Origin: Clostridia bacterium
Lineage (GTDB): Bacteria > Bacillota > Clostridia > Lachnospirales > Anaerotignaceae
Reading direction: 5' to 3'
Assembly: GCA_022786605.1 (NCBI GenBank)
Contig: JALFWW010000014.1
Location: 1 to 64,000 of the forward strand
DNA length: 64,000 nt
The notes beneath the pieces were generated by a model, which was not told where the DNA came from, ran no database searches, and worked only from the letters and a program-made list of their open reading frames with translations. The translations under genes were made by a program, and so were the position numbers. This document shows, one piece after another, positions 45,932 through 57,457 of this stretch (its first letter is position 1; each line of letters opens with the position of its first letter).

Positions 45932-46825
45932 TTATGCGTTAGAGGCTTCTACCAAAAATTCACCATATGCCACATAAGTGGTAGGGGTATCTTTGCTGTA
46001 AGCCTTTGTCTGTTCCAGATTGAAGAATGTCATATCCTCGCCTTTGCCTTCCAGATACTGATAAGGCACTGCCACACGGTATTTTCCAGGGGTCATGCTC
46101 TTTTCCCACTGCCAGAAGGTAAATTTCCGATCCCGTTTGCCGTCTGTGGGACCGCCTGTGGGGATACTATAAGTATCTGTATTCACATAGACTTTGGAAT
46201 CAGGCTCTACCTTATTCCAGTTATGCCCATCCCATTTTTCCAGCCAAAATTCATCAGATGCGTAGAACACGGCATTTTCTTCGTTTTTCCACTGCATTTG
46301 CAGGCTCATGGTTTCTTTATCAAAACTGCCTTTCGGCAAAAGGGAAACGTGGGGCATTCTGGCAGAAGTCAGCTTCACATAGTCCTTCTGACCATCTGTG
46401 CTCCATTCCACATCCAGATTCATGGCTTCCGCCAGTTCCCGCAAAGGCAGATATGCCCGATTGTTCACCACCAGAGGTTTGGTTTCCAAAAGCAGTTCAT
46501 GGGTGCCCATCAGGGTCAGATAATTGGAATCCAGTCCCAGAGAGACCTGCCACACCAACGGCTGATGATCCGCATCCAAAACTGCCTGCATCTGCTTTTG
46601 CACCAAAGCCGTACGTGTGCTTGTATCATAAGTCACATCCGCTCCCAGCACATCCGCCATGGCTCTTACCGGCAGCATCATACGTCCATCTTCATAAACG
46701 ATATCTTCTTTCAACACCACATTTCTTTCATCCAATGTAATTGCCACGTCATGCTGTACACCAAAAACTGTCGCATTACAGCCCAAAGCCAGCAGTGCCG
46801 CCGCAAATAATGTTTTTCGTATCAT
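45932..46825 (-). CDS. stalk-domain secreted protein, unknown
   Basis: 297 residues: a signal-like start (KTLFAAALLALGCNATVFG), a copper-amine-oxidase-N-like domain (about 25-150; MMLPVRAMADVLGA, AYLPLRELAEAMNL), then a C-terminal beta-rich region (about 160-290; EFWLEKWDGHNWNKVEP, MTPGKYRVAVPY) that looks like an Ig-like domain. No catalytic motif. It probably acts as a structural or binding protein at the cell surface. ATG at 46825 follows AAGGAGGGAATCTGA. Confidence 0.78.
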   Translation of the reverse strand: MIRKTLFAAALLALGCNATVFGVQHDVAITLDERNVVLKEDIVYEDGRMMLPVRAMADVLGADVTYDTSTRTALVQKQMQAVLDADHQPLVWQVSLGLDSNYLTLMGTHELLLETKPLVVNNRAYLPLRELAEAMNLDVEWSTDGQKDYVKLTSARMPHVSLLPKGSFDKETMSLQMQWKNEENAVFYASDEFWLEKWDGHNWNKVEPDSKVYVNTDTYSIPTGGPTDGKRDRKFTFWQWEKSMTPGKYRVAVPYQYLEGKGEDMTFFNLEQTKAYSKDTPTTYVAYGEFLVEASNA

Positions 46826-46997
46826 TCAGATTCCCTCCTTAAAAATGGGTCCAGATTCTTGTTTACAGTATAACACCAATCAAAAACAGTTTTATTATAA
46901 TTCCTTTAATTTTTTCTTACGTTTCTGCTTTTTTCTCCGTACAAAACCCCGCGGACTTTTCCAGGAAAAAAATATTTCAAAAAAAGGGCGTTTTTTC

Positions 46998-47026
46998 TTG
47001 CAAAATCAAAAGTTTTCTGCTAGAAT
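46998..47026 (+). promoter_or_regulatory. rpmB promoter
   Basis: TTGCAA (46998-47003), 17 bases, TAGAAT (47021-47026). Confidence 0.8.
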
Positions 47027-47069
47027 AACTTTGTTGTGTCACATACAAGCAATGAAGGAGGTGCAGGCA

Positions 47070-47273
47070 ATGGCTAGATGTGAAATTTGTGAAAAAGGCC
47101 AGATCAAAGGTCATAGAATCAGCATTAACCGTAGTCAGGTTAGTAGACGTGCGAACAGAAAATGGAAACCCAATGTAAAGAAAATCAAAATCGTGGAAGA
47201 TAACGGCAATGTAAAATCTATCTACGTTTGCACAAGATGCATGCGTTCCAACAAAATTACTCGTGCGATCTAA
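47070..47273 (+). CDS. rpmB: 50S ribosomal protein L28 (zinc-ribbon form)
   Basis: L28 is a late-assembling large-subunit protein. The 67-residue protein keeps four cysteines in two CxxC pairs (CEIC near residue 4, CTRC near 54), the zinc-binding form that is replaced by a cysteine-free paralogue in some bacteria under zinc limitation. ATG at 47070 follows GAAGGAGGTGCAGGCA; the longer open frame is rejected. Single-gene transcript. Confidence 0.96.
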   Translation: MARCEICEKGQIKGHRISINRSQVSRRANRKWKPNVKKIKIVEDNGNVKSIYVCTRCMRSNKITRAI

Positions 47274-47287
47274 TTTCAGCATAAAAA

Positions 47288-47312
47288 GAGCCTTCGTTTC
47301 GAAGGCTTTTTT
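47288..47312 (+). terminator. rpmB terminator
   Basis: GCCTTCG-TTT-CGAAGGC is followed by six Ts. Confidence 0.92.
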
Positions 47313-47346
47313 GCGTTCTATGGGTATTAAAAAATATAATCCCTTT

Positions 47347-47459
47347 GGGGGCATCTTCATAAGAAAGCAAAGAAAGCCAAAATCCTTATCATGACAAAGG
47401 ATTTTGGCTTTCTTATTTTATTAAGATTTTATTTTTATATTTTCTTAAGGAGGCGTTCC
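47347..47459. repeat. intergenic repeat, copy D (internal deletion)
   Basis: Starts GGGGCATCTTCATAAGAAA, then the inner stem AGAAAGCCAAAATCC/GGATTTTGGCTTTCT. It then jumps over the linker to the right half of palindrome 1, TTTTCTTAAGGAGGCGTTCC. It has the same orientation as copies E and G. It lies between the converging rpmB and panE genes. Confidence 0.75.
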
Positions 47460-47489
47460 TTTGGAATCCCCCTTTTTGTGTCCAGATTT

Positions 47490-48410
47490 TTACAGCATGG
47501 TCTGCAATGTTTTATCATAAGCCGCCGCAAGAAAAGGCACGGAAATCTTCTTTTCCCTTGCCAGTCTGACCGCGTTGCCCACAATCTGCTCCAGTTCATT
47601 CTGAGGCACACCCTCTTTGATGTCCCGATAAAGGGAGGATGTAGAGTTCAGGGGCATTTCTGCAAATTCCTGCAAATACCGTTCCTGAATATCTTCCGGC
47701 AGGTGTACACCAATGCCATCTGCCAAGCGATACAAATCGTCATAAGTTCCTTTCAGAAAAGCCATCCGCTGGGAATCTTCCAGAATACCGCCGGAAGGGC
47801 AGTCATAATACAAGAAAGCGCAGCTATTGCCGCAGATCATCATAAACTTCGCCCAGATAGGTTCCAGAATATCTGCTGTGTAAATGGTAGGCAGTCCCCC
47901 TGCCTGCATCATATCCGCCAGCTGTTCGGCTCTTTCGTTTTTCCGTCCGTCAGGGAAACCAAAACCTGCCCGCAGCAATGTGCCCACATTCACAACTTTT
48001 CCCTTTTCTACAATTTTAGACAGACAGTAAATGAAGCCATGGGCAATCTGCCCTTTTCCCAACGCTTCCTGTGCCTGCTGGGCAGCCATGAAACCATTCT
48101 GGAAAGGGATGACCAGTGTATCATCCCGAACGATACTGCTGTATCTGTCACATACGTCTTTCAAAGAGTAGCTTTTGCAAGCCAGCACCAGCACATCCAC
48201 AGTGCCGATTTCCGCGGGATCATCGCTGACCAAAGTGGGATAGATGATTTGATCTCCCAGAACTTCAGATTCCAGAATCCAGCCTCTTTTCAGAACATTT
48301 TCCTTTGTTTCCCCTCTTGCGATCAATACGATTTCCGCGTTTTTATCTTTCACAACGGCACCTGCTACAGTGGCACCGACACCGCCCGCGCCTAAAATAC
48401 CAATTCTCAT
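47490..48410 (-). CDS. panE: 2-dehydropantoate 2-reductase family
   Basis: The 306-residue NADPH-dependent enzyme reduces ketopantoate to pantoate for CoA synthesis. It has the dinucleotide loop MRIGILGAGGVGATVAG at the start, NPIWAKF-like EPIWAKFMMICGNS near residue 173 with the catalytic lysine, and SSLYRDIKEGVPQNELEQI-type text near 250 (SSLYRDIKEG.. NELEQI). Paralogues in this family act on other 2-keto acids, so panE is the likely but unproven assignment. It is 17 bases after proA and is probably in that operon. Confidence 0.88.
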   Translation of the reverse strand: MRIGILGAGGVGATVAGAVVKDKNAEIVLIARGETKENVLKRGWILESEVLGDQIIYPTLVSDDPAEIGTVDVLVLACKSYSLKDVCDRYSSIVRDDTLVIPFQNGFMAAQQAQEALGKGQIAHGFIYCLSKIVEKGKVVNVGTLLRAGFGFPDGRKNERAEQLADMMQAGGLPTIYTADILEPIWAKFMMICGNSCAFLYYDCPSGGILEDSQRMAFLKGTYDDLYRLADGIGVHLPEDIQERYLQEFAEMPLNSTSSLYRDIKEGVPQNELEQIVGNAVRLAREKKISVPFLAAAYDKTLQTML

Positions 48411-48427
48411 GTATTTCCCTTCTCTCT

Positions 48428-49675
48428 TTATTCCCGAACCTGTCCGTCACCATAAATGATATACTTGGTGGTTGTCAATTCTGTCAGCCCCATAGGTCCA
48501 CGGGCATGGAGTTTCTGGGTACTGATACCGATTTCCGCGCCAAAACCGAACTGCCCGCCGTCTGTGAAGCGAGTGGATGCGTTCACGTAAACTGCTGCTG
48601 CGTCTACTTCATTGAGGAACCGCTGGGCATTTGTGTAATTTTCTGTCACGATGGCTTCGGAGTGACCTGTGGAATAACGGCGGATATGGCTGATGGCTTC
48701 ATCCAAGTCCTTCACCACTCTTGTGGAAATGATATAATCCTCATATTCTGTTGCCCAGTCTTCTTCTGTAGCCGCTACGGCGCCGGGCACTCTGGCACAG
48801 GTGTCTTCATCCCCACGGATTTCCACCTGTTTTTCCTGCAACGCTTTGCCAATCATAGGCAAGAAAGTATCTTTCAGACTTTCATGTACCAACAGGCTTT
48901 CGCAGGCGTTGCAAACACCGGGACGCTGGGTTTTGGCGTTGATGACGATGCGCACTGCTTTTTCCAGATCAGCGCTTTCATCCACATAAACATGGCAGTT
49001 ACCCACACCAGTCTGAATGACGGGCACAGTGCTACTCTGCACCACATTCTGAATGAGTCCTGCGCCGCCTCTGGGAATGAGCAAATCCAGATAGCCATTC
49101 AGACGCATCATTTCGTTTGCGGTCTCCCGATTGGTATCCTGTACAATCTGTACGCAGGCACCGGGCAGACCTTCTTCTTCCAAGGCTTTCTGGAATACAG
49201 AAACCACTTTTTTATTGGTGCCGATGGCTTCTTTGCCGCCACGGAGAATGACCGCACTGCCGGCTTTCATACAAAGACCGAAAGCGTCTGCTGTTACATT
49301 GGGGCGGGCTTCAAAAATGATACCAATAACGCCCATAGGCACCCGTTTCTGCCCAATAATCAAGCCATTATCCAATGTTTTCATGGACAAAACCTTGCCT
49401 ACGGGGTCATCCAGAGATGCCACCTGTCTTAAACCGTCTGCCATTTCTGTCAGTCGTTTTTCTGTCAGTGTCAAACGGTCAATGAATGCGCCTTTGATGC
49501 CTGCTTCCACTGCCGCTTCCACATCTGCCTTATTTGCCGCTAAAATTTCATCCTTCGCCGCCAGCAAAGCGTCTGCCGCATGGCAAAGGGCTTTATTTTT
49601 TCTGGGTGTGGGAAGGACGGAAAGAACCACTGCCGCTTCCTTTGCCTGTTTTCCCATTTCTGTCAACATACTCAT
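48428..49675 (-). CDS. proA: glutamate-5-semialdehyde dehydrogenase (gamma-glutamyl phosphate reductase)
   Basis: Second step of proline synthesis, NADPH-dependent. The 415-residue aldehyde-dehydrogenase-fold protein has PMGVIGIIFEARPNVTADA near residue 105, the catalytic cysteine in VCNACESLLV near 255, and ARGPMGLTELTTTKY at the end. ATG at 49675 follows GGAGG at 11 bases. proB lies 1.2 kb upstream in the same direction, with two membrane-protein genes inserted between. Confidence 0.96.
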   Translation of the reverse strand: MSMLTEMGKQAKEAAVVLSVLPTPRKNKALCHAADALLAAKDEILAANKADVEAAVEAGIKGAFIDRLTLTEKRLTEMADGLRQVASLDDPVGKVLSMKTLDNGLIIGQKRVPMGVIGIIFEARPNVTADAFGLCMKAGSAVILRGGKEAIGTNKKVVSVFQKALEEEGLPGACVQIVQDTNRETANEMMRLNGYLDLLIPRGGAGLIQNVVQSSTVPVIQTGVGNCHVYVDESADLEKAVRIVINAKTQRPGVCNACESLLVHESLKDTFLPMIGKALQEKQVEIRGDEDTCARVPGAVAATEEDWATEYEDYIISTRVVKDLDEAISHIRRYSTGHSEAIVTENYTNAQRFLNEVDAAAVYVNASTRFTDGGQFGFGAEIGISTQKLHARGPMGLTELTTTKYIIYGDGQVRE

Positions 49676-49761
49676 AATGATAACTGCCTCCTTAATGAAA
49701 AAAGCCGTTTCTTTCCATTATACTTGTACCCCATGGAAAAAAACAGCTTTTTTTCGATTCT

Positions 49762-50391
49762 CTATGAAATTCTTTGCACAATTGTTGCCACCACAAATAC
49801 AGTAAAAAGTCCTCCCGCCAATGACAATGTGAAACAAGGAAATTTCTTTCCTGCTGTCACTGTACGCAATATGAGAAACCAGAAACAGCCATAAAAACAA
49901 ACCACACCCACTGCTGACACAATGGCAACAAGGAGGTATGGCATAATACCCAGCCATACCAGCAGACCATAAGCTACCGCCGCCAGCAGCAGACCTATCT
50001 GCTCTCCTGTATTTTTATAAACAGGGTTGGTATTTTCTTTGGCAGGAGAAAAATTTGCCGCCAGCAAAAACAGCCCCGGCAATCCATAGCCAGCCAACGC
50101 CCCTGTCAACACACGGAGCAGATTGTTGCTCTGCCAGAATCCCAGATAACTGCCGACACCGTCAATGGCAATGGGCAGGAAAGACAGCGCCGCCAGCACC
50201 ACACCAGAGGGGAAAAATGGGCGATTTCCATCTTTTCGTCCTGCCAGCCATAAGAATATCACACCCAGAACAATGCCGCCGTCAATGGCAGTACAACGGG
50301 CACAAAGGGGGCTTTGGCAGCTCCACCAGAAAAAACTGCGCTCTGCCATCTGGTGACAGACAGCAGAGCCAAAAAAGTCAAACAGTTCCAT
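49762..50391 (-). CDS. DUF2085-like membrane protein
   Basis: About 209 residues with five to six hydrophobic segments and an N-terminal cysteine/histidine set: FGSAVCHQMAERSFF, then SPLCARCTAIDGG. This CHQ...CARCT pattern is the hallmark of DUF2085 proteins, suggesting a metal or cofactor at the membrane. Function unknown. The start chosen is ATG 50391 after CAGGGAAAAAAT. It lies between proB and proA. Confidence 0.78.
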   Translation of the reverse strand: MELFDFFGSAVCHQMAERSFFWWSCQSPLCARCTAIDGGIVLGVIFLWLAGRKDGNRPFFPSGVVLAALSFLPIAIDGVGSYLGFWQSNNLLRVLTGALAGYGLPGLFLLAANFSPAKENTNPVYKNTGEQIGLLLAAVAYGLLVWLGIMPYLLVAIVSAVGVVCFYGCFWFLILRTVTAGKKFPCFTLSLAGGLFTVFVVATIVQRIS

Positions 50392-50404
50392 ATTTTTTCC
50401 CTGA

Positions 50405-50908
50405 TCAATAATAAGTGCTGTATGTGATATCCGCAAAGGGCAGTGCCAGCAAGCCAGTCAAGCCGCTTACTACGCAGCAAATCAGGCTCAGTCCCAACAT
50501 CACAGCACTGATGATGGTAATGAGTTTCCCGAATTTCTGATTATCTTCCACTGGACTTTTCATAAGAACAATACCGGCAATCAAACCTGCAACAGCACCG
50601 ATACCACCAACCATAATAATCAGGACAATCACAATCACTTTCAATGCAGGATGAATCCCCTGTTCATTGACAGGCTTATATTCTGTATTGGTACCGCCGT
50701 TTGCCCATGTGCCGCCGCTGGTTCCTTCTGTACTTTCAAATTTCTGATAAGTGCCTTTGGCATCCTCTACAGTAAAAGAATCCACCTTTTCCGCAGGCTG
50801 ATCATCAGCCTGTGTTGTTTCGGGACGAGTATTTTCTTTTACACCGCAAATAGGGCAGCCCAAGGTTTCATCTATGATCTCTCTTCCGCATTTGGGACAA
50901 AAACTCAT
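50405..50908 (-). CDS. zinc-ribbon membrane protein, unknown
   Basis: 167 residues: an N-terminal zinc ribbon (CPKCGREIIDETLGCPICG), a polar linker of about 60 residues, then two membrane segments (ALKVIVIVLIIMVGGIGAVAG and KLITIISAVMLGLSLICCVV; shown here in part). Its ATG overlaps the proB stop (ATGA), so it is coupled to proB. Role unknown; zinc-ribbon-plus-membrane proteins of this kind are common in Clostridia. Confidence 0.8.
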   Translation of the reverse strand: MSFCPKCGREIIDETLGCPICGVKENTRPETTQADDQPAEKVDSFTVEDAKGTYQKFESTEGTSGGTWANGGTNTEYKPVNEQGIHPALKVIVIVLIIMVGGIGAVAGLIAGIVLMKSPVEDNQKFGKLITIISAVMLGLSLICCVVSGLTGLLALPFADITYSTYY

Positions 50909-51720
50909 ATTTCATCTCTCCTTTTGATTCCTTTTCCAAAGCAAGTTCCCACATCTTCGCCAGCCAAAATCCGATGGATCACCGTAGGGTCTTCCCCATG
51001 AGCGATTGCCATGGCTGTGCCGGCTTTTTCGCAGATTTTCGCCGCTTCCAGTTTTGTCTGCATACCGCCTACACTGAATGCGGAGCCTTTTCCGCTTGCC
51101 ATCTGCTCGATTTCCGGCGTTACTGTTTCCACATAAGAAATCCGTTTGGCGTCCGCATGTTCTCTGGGATTTTTGTCATACAGCGCATCAATATCTGTCA
51201 ATAATACCAGTAAATCTGCCCCTGTTACCTCTGCTACCATAGCAGAAAGCCGGTCATTGTCAGAAAACTCGATTTCGTATGTAGAAATGGTGTCATTGGC
51301 ATTGACAATGGGGATAATGCCCATTTCAAACAATGTTTCAAATGTATTATGGGTATTGGTATACCTTTCTTCCGTACCCATTTCTTCTTTGGTCAGCAAA
51401 ATCTGGGCAACGGTCTGATTATACCGGTCAAAAAAATTATGGTAAATCTGCATCAGCATTGCCTGACCAACTGCGGCAGCCGCCTGTTTTTCCCGGGTCA
51501 CAGTAGGACGAGAGGGCATAGACATACGCACAGCACCCACACCGATGGCGCCGCTGGTGACCAGTGCCACATCCAGACCACGGTTGCGCAGGTCTGTCAG
51601 CACCCATGCCAGTTCTTCGATCCGTTTCAAATTCAATCTGCCATTGGGATAAGTAATGGTTGCGGTACCTACCTTAATGACGATTCGTTTACAGTTTTTC
51701 AGTGTTTGGCGCATACGCAA
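50905..51720 (-). CDS. proB: glutamate 5-kinase (short form, no PUA domain)
   Basis: First step of proline synthesis. The 271-residue amino-acid-kinase-fold protein has RIVIKVGTATIT near residue 12, VTSGAIGVGAVRM near 55, NANDTIS near 139 and LTDIDALYDKNP near 170. It ends after the kinase domain, without the roughly 100-residue PUA domain of E. coli ProB, so feedback control may differ. TTG 51720 and ATG 51714 are both possible after AAGGAGG. First gene of proB-zinc-ribbon-DUF2085-proA-panE. Confidence 0.95.
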   Translation of the reverse strand: MRMRQTLKNCKRIVIKVGTATITYPNGRLNLKRIEELAWVLTDLRNRGLDVALVTSGAIGVGAVRMSMPSRPTVTREKQAAAAVGQAMLMQIYHNFFDRYNQTVAQILLTKEEMGTEERYTNTHNTFETLFEMGIIPIVNANDTISTYEIEFSDNDRLSAMVAEVTGADLLVLLTDIDALYDKNPREHADAKRISYVETVTPEIEQMASGKGSAFSVGGMQTKLEAAKICEKAGTAMAIAHGEDPTVIHRILAGEDVGTCFGKGIKRRDEI

Positions 51721-51852
51721 TAACCCCCTCCTTCACTTCCATACTGTGAGTATACACTATTTTCCTTATGGAAAAAAGCAATTTTTCCAATCTCAATAAA
51801 ATTGTAATATTGTCTAAAGAAGACATAAAAAAACAGAGAGACTTCCCTTTTG

Positions 51853-52010
51853 AGGCTACTTCATAAGAAAACAAAGATAGCCGGAATCTTTGGACACAAA
51901 AATTCCGGCTATTAAAAATTCATTGGAATTGTTTTCTTTTGAAGATAGCCGTCGCAGTTCCCCTTAAGAAAGCAGATAAAATAAAACCAGATTTTCTTAA
52001 GGGGAGCCTG
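51853..52010. repeat. intergenic repeat, copy E (complete, inverted relative to A and F)
   Basis: Palindrome 2 comes first: outer arms TTCATAAGAAAACA (51860-51873)/TGTTTTCTTTTGAA (51930-51943), inner stem ATAGCCGGAAT/ATTCCGGCTAT (51877-51887/51902-51912). Then the linker GATAGCCGTCGCA (51944-51956), then palindrome 1 TTCCCCTTAAGAAA/TTTTCTTAAGGGGA (about 51958-52005). It lies 3' of nifJ and 5' of proB. Confidence 0.88.
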
Positions 52011-52070
52011 TTTACGGGAAATCTCTCCATTTCATCAGGCAAAGCCTGTTTTTAATTCAATTTCTGCGAA

Positions 52071-55791
<3,721 letters not shown>

Positions 55792-55820
55792 ATTATACAA
55801 TCAAATCCTGACGATTTCAA
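55792..55820 (-). promoter_or_regulatory. nifJ promoter
   Basis: On the minus strand TTGAAA (55820-55815), 17 bases, perfect TATAAT (55797-55792). The AT-rich DNA beyond, to about 56060, holds no gene; a GTCTGA-TATG-TCAGAC inverted repeat lies near 55954-55969. Confidence 0.85.
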
Positions 55821-56067
55821 CCGCAAAATAGAAATAAAACCGTTATGTTTCTAACAAAACACCCTTTGTGCGAATTGACAGTGCCATTCATGTATAAAAA
55901 AATATTTTTATGCAATTTATAGTCTTTTTCTCGATGTACCTGCAAAAATACCGGTCTGATATGTCAGACAAAGCAGATTTTTATGGGCATATTTTGCACT
56001 GATATTTATACAAAGCGAATCAGATTGATATGAAAATATCAAAGACGCAAAAAATATATTGTATACA

Positions 56068-56106
56068 TTAAAAACACCTCCATGAAAGTTTCATAGAGGT
56101 GTTTTG
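56068..56106 (-). terminator. terminator of the DUF3298-like stalk gene
   Basis: AAAACACCTC.ATGAAA pairs with TTTCAT.GAGGTGTTTT, with T-runs on both strands. It sits 11 bases after the stop at 56117. Confidence 0.85.
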
Positions 56107-56116
56107 AAACATCTAT

Positions 56117-57286
56117 TTATCCAATTAAAAACATGTATTTATCCTTCCAAACGGATTTTGCCATTTCCGCAGGTACGGAAACCGCCTGATATGTGCCGTT
56201 TTCCGCATCGTTTGACAACAAAATCCATTCTTTTTTCGCAGATATATAGTAATTTTCAGGATCCACATCCTGTGCATAGACATGGAGTTCTGTTTCGATG
56301 TCCCGGCTGGCAGTCAAATCGAAAATATCCACATATTTCTGCCCCTGCAGATCAATATTTACCCCTTGACTGGATAATTTGCCGTCCACATCCACTTCCC
56401 AATAGAAGGAAAGGAATTCCGGTCCTATATATCCCTTCATAAAACCAAGGCGGACATGGTTTGGTTTGGGCAGTTCTTCTTTTTCTGCCTCTTCCGCAGT
56501 TTCTTTCGTTTCTTCCGCTTCTCCTTCTGCTGATTTTTCCTCATCAGTCTGTTCTTTGGCAGCTGTTTCTTCCCCAGACTGCTCTACAGCCGCCGCATCC
56601 TCCGCAGCCTCTGCCGCTTCTTCCGCAGGCACCACATTGGGGAAGGATTCCAGCTGTTCCAACGCAAAGGATTCAAATGCGTCGTTCAGACTCTTTTCAT
56701 AGCTGATATCGTTTAATCCAACCACAACGGGAATTTCCGCAGAATAATTCCGCTCTCCATCCACGCCTTCCAGCACACGCCCGGCAATGACAGGTTTGGT
56801 ATTGTCACCTGTTTTGATGGTTACCAACTGCTGGGTGCTGTCCCAAATGACCTCTGTCGCGAAATAATCAGAAAATACATCGGAAGATACATATAAACAG
56901 CCATTGATGGCTTCCACTTCCCGATCCAGTGTGATTTCATAACCATTGAGTTCGGCGTCTTTGCTACCGCGGTTCAAAAGCAGTTTCTTACCATAAAAAG
57001 AAATCTCTGTGGCTTTTTTCTCACGATCCCAGGAAACACTGCCGCCCAAGCCTTCCACCACGTTTCTGACAGGCAGAAGCAGCACTTCCTCGTCATCATA
57101 ATAGATTGGCATATTTTCCATATCCGCCAATGTTGTCGTATCACCAGCCTGAGGCGGCTGAGGTTTCTGGTCCGCAACTTCCATTTCCAGTTCCTGCTGT
57201 CTGGTCAGGTACATGGAAAGAGACAGTGCGCCGCCAACCAGCGCTGCCGCCGCAACAACAATGACTGTTAATTTTTTCCATCCCAT
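56117..57286 (-). CDS. stalk-domain membrane protein with RsiV-like (DUF4163/DUF3298) region
   Basis: 389 residues: an N-terminal membrane anchor (TVIVVAAAALVGGALSLSM), a copper-amine-oxidase-N-like domain (about 50-165; LLLPVRNVVEGLGG), then a region like DUF4163/DUF3298 of RsiV-type proteins (EIPVVVGLNDISYEKSLNDA near 190; FLSFYWEVDVDG near 305). An acidic, alanine-rich low-complexity insert of about 55 residues (roughly 230-285) splits that region. Function unknown; an envelope sensor is possible. ATG at 57286 follows AGAGGGAAAAAT. Confidence 0.75.
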   Translation of the reverse strand: MGWKKLTVIVVAAAALVGGALSLSMYLTRQQELEMEVADQKPQPPQAGDTTTLADMENMPIYYDDEEVLLLPVRNVVEGLGGSVSWDREKKATEISFYGKKLLLNRGSKDAELNGYEITLDREVEAINGCLYVSSDVFSDYFATEVIWDSTQQLVTIKTGDNTKPVIAGRVLEGVDGERNYSAEIPVVVGLNDISYEKSLNDAFESFALEQLESFPNVVPAEEAAEAAEDAAAVEQSGEETAAKEQTDEEKSAEGEAEETKETAEEAEKEELPKPNHVRLGFMKGYIGPEFLSFYWEVDVDGKLSSQGVNIDLQGQKYVDIFDLTASRDIETELHVYAQDVDPENYYISAKKEWILLSNDAENGTYQAVSVPAEMAKSVWKDKYMFLIG

Positions 57287-57319
57287 ATTTTTCCCTCTTT
57301 CTTTGGGTTTTTCCCGTGC

Positions 57320-57348
57320 ATCATACCACAATGACAGGGAAAAATCAA
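57320..57348 (-). promoter_or_regulatory. promoter of the 57286 gene
   Basis: On the minus strand TTGATT (57348-57343), 17 bases, TATGAT (57325-57320) with a TGG extension. Confidence 0.75.
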
Positions 57349-57414
57349 CAAAACCACTGAAAAATTAGTATAATTGACAGATTTTTAAGAAAATTCCATC
57401 CGTAACTCCAAAAA

Positions 57415-57453
57415 GCCATGAAAAAGCCTGCATGACTTTTTCATACAGGCTTT
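57415..57453 (-). terminator. terminator of the L,D-transpeptidase gene
   Basis: AAGCCTGTATGA pairs with TCATGCAGGCTT and is followed on the minus strand by TTTCATGG. Confidence 0.7.
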
Positions 57454-57457
57454 GTGA

